A DNA stretch of 64,000 nt, from NCBI RefSeq assembly GCF_037042905.1, contig NW_026974140.1, forward strand, positions 12,349,001-12,413,000. Reading direction: 5' to 3'. Shown piece by piece: positions 62,301 through 64,000 of the stretch. Every line of letters begins with the position of its first letter. The stretch's first letter is position 1. The stretch comes from Lytechinus pictus. Lineage: Eukaryota; Echinodermata; Echinoidea; Temnopleuroida; Toxopneustidae. The position numbers were made by a program, and so were the translations under genes. The notes under the pieces were generated by a model. That model was not told the origin of the DNA, ran no database searches, and saw nothing but the letters and a program-made list of their open reading frames with translations.

Positions 62301-64000
62301 TTTTTAACATCACATGTTTCTACCTCTTGAATTAAATGAGTAAGAAAATATGAATGAGCAACAAATTGAGAGATAAACATGTGATTGAAATTAATATCTA
62401 AGTATTTTAGTCAGGTTTGAAAGTACAAGTTCTTGTGGAAATAGCAGATGTTGGTGATTTATATCTCTGCATATAAAAAAACTAGAACAGAATCATGTGG
62501 TTAACATCTTTGACTAAATATTTCTCATGATATTTTTTATGTACAAGTACATTCATGGCAAAAGGAAGAAAATGCCCACAAACTGTTTCAGCTTTTTGTT
62601 TTTAAATGCAAAACTTTAAAATTTTGAGATGCAATAAATCATAGAAGTCATGATGAGGTTGAGTGAAAGTTTGCTGAAAGTAGTTATGTGATGTTGTCAG
62701 GGAAAATATATCCTGGCCCCTTGGAGTGTTAGACGTGATCTTTGAGCATTGTGAGTTGAGATTTTTATCACAGATTTATGATCTGTGTAGTTCGCATGTA
62801 ACTACAAATATCTACATGCATTAAGGATTTGCTTTTATACTTTTCATTCTGATTCTCTGTGGATCTTTCCATCTTTCATTGACCCACCCCCCTAAAAAAA
62901 TGCTCATTGTCCATACGTAAGGATCATGTCACTGTGAGTTAACTCTGCTTTTGTATTTCTCTTTTATTTCATCATGTCATCAGGGATGCCATGCGTTATC
63001 TTCATGGGAATGTAGGCTAAATTCACATATTGCATTTCAATAAAATTAGATACTGGTAATTGATTGTCCTGTGACTTGTGCTTTGGAATTTAAGAATAAT
63101 GCATCATAAATGTAACTACTCTGAGAACAATCTTATGTCAGTCGAATTGCATTACTTCTGGCACACATGACTCTTGATATGCACTAATAGAATTACTCGA
63201 TATTCAAAGCATGTTTAGGTAAATTGCATTGTATGCCCTTCCCATATTAAAATAGCAACTATTGAAATTTTAGACACGTACATCCTTACCACAGCTACGT
63301 GTACCAGATGATTCAAATTATTAGGAACTGTAAAAATGAAATATCATTATCCATTTATTTTCTAGCCTGTCTCTACTTCTAAATCCAGTTTCACTTATCT
63401 ATAAATTCATGCTTGATTTGCATTGTTTGATTTATGACCCACAGATTGAGTAATTGCTGTTTGAAGGCCATATGCTGTAGCAAAGCACATTAGTTACGTA
63501 CTAAAAATAAGTTGCATAGTGCACCAAATTACGTGTGAAATTAAATATTTTTGACAGAGATTGCATTGAATTATATACTTCAGAACACAGGATGTGGTTG
63601 TAAGATACGAAAAAGAAATGGTAATGATACGTGACTCTCCATAACAACATTCTTGTCACTGATACACACAATTTCAGATTGTAAATCATGTACCCCTTAT
63701 CCTGTTTATCAAACTTAAAAAATCAACATTGAAATACACATAGTACACAGTAGAATAAAAAGTATTCCAATATGATGGTAATTAATTGCTTGGGTGGATA
63801 ATAAATCCATTCTATTTATATCATTAATATTATTTATTGTTTCCATGACTTTTATCTCTGAAAAATGTTTTTTTAATTTTTATTAAAAGGTGTCTTGGAG
63901 CTCCATTTATAGGTCTGTTTTCCGGAAACGTTGTTTAAAAAAATAAATTTTAGCAATGGTAGATAGAGCTGTTAGGTATCATTAGGCGCTTTATGAAGTG
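56359..64000. other. Intronic, no gene or transposon recognised
   Basis: AT-rich, with a G-run at 57768-57781 and sparse TACATGTA sites. No ORF with family resemblance and no transposon ends noticed over 7.6 kb. Confidence 0.45.

Larger units (their letters stand above)
26607..64000 (+). other. Dachsous first coding-region intron, open to the right
   Basis: The donor GTAAGA at 26607 is canonical. The next expected peptide would continue EC6 (in vertebrates VTATDADSG). No cadherin motif (DxNDN, DADxG, LDRE, LDYE) is seen in any open frame up to 64000, so the intron exceeds 37.4 kb. Open frames inside are all under about 135 codons and family-less. Contents are listed separately: a hAT-like element, SINEs, MITEs, microsatellites and possible enhancer-like blocks. 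The long AT-rich, mostly single-copy-looking sequence contrasts with the repeat-packed intergenic side. Confidence 0.8.

Overview
This is eukaryotic, metazoan DNA, most likely from an echinoderm (sea urchin-like). The reasons are AT-rich sequence, genes split by GT-AG introns, a large load of non-LTR retrotransposons, tRNA-derived SINEs and miniature DNA transposons (MITEs) with TTAA, TTA/CTA or 6-8 bp target duplications, and many homopolymer G/C runs. The species assignment is inference; another marine deuterostome is possible.

Two genuine protein-coding genes are visible, both on the + strand. The first (14190-15812, two coding exons) is a Gemin8 orthologue, a subunit of the SMN complex that assembles spliceosomal snRNPs. 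The ORF alone is incomplete: the conserved C-terminus lies in a second exon that is recovered only by splicing. The second begins near 24.1-24.9 kb. Its large first coding exon (24870-26606) encodes a signal peptide, five complete cadherin repeats and the start of a sixth, and matches the N-terminus of Dachsous (DCHS/protocadherin-16), the giant planar-polarity cadherin that binds Fat. A clear splice donor follows at 26607. I find no further cadherin exon, so the remaining 37.4 kb appears to be one very long intron.

Layout: 1-4905, a diverged satellite with DR1-like AGGTCA pairs, split by a broken LINE on the minus strand. 4906-8410, minisatellite, ACGT-rich inverted repeats and fragments of DNA transposons. 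8411-10372, a 2-kb element with 18-bp terminal inverted repeats. 10525-10875, a perfect-ended Harbinger-type MITE. 10879-12001, a 5'-truncated LINE. 12141-13886, three more MITEs. 14190-15918, the Gemin8 gene. 16247-18726, a Kolobok-type MITE, hAT-like MITEs and a 66-bp Penelope-like remnant. 19990-21480, a 'gcgagcgc' tandem repeat interrupted by a LINE tail. 21706-22618, a 27-bp minisatellite followed by a ~490-bp polypyrimidine tract. 23.9-24.7 kb, CpG-containing putative promoter and 5' UTR of Dachsous. 26607-64000, the Dachsous intron, with a 1.6-kb hAT-like element, two tRNA-derived SINEs, several MITEs and a marked excess of the palindrome TACATGTA.

The two genes have no evident functional link; they are neighbours in the same orientation separated by about 9 kb of repeat-rich DNA. 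I found no CRISPR array, rRNA gene or functional tRNA gene, and no convincing undescribed multi-gene system. The most interesting signals are the TACATGTA enrichment in the intron, the hammerhead-like Penelope remnant flanked by a 12-bp target duplication, and the upstream-ORF/alternative-start arrangement of Dachsous.
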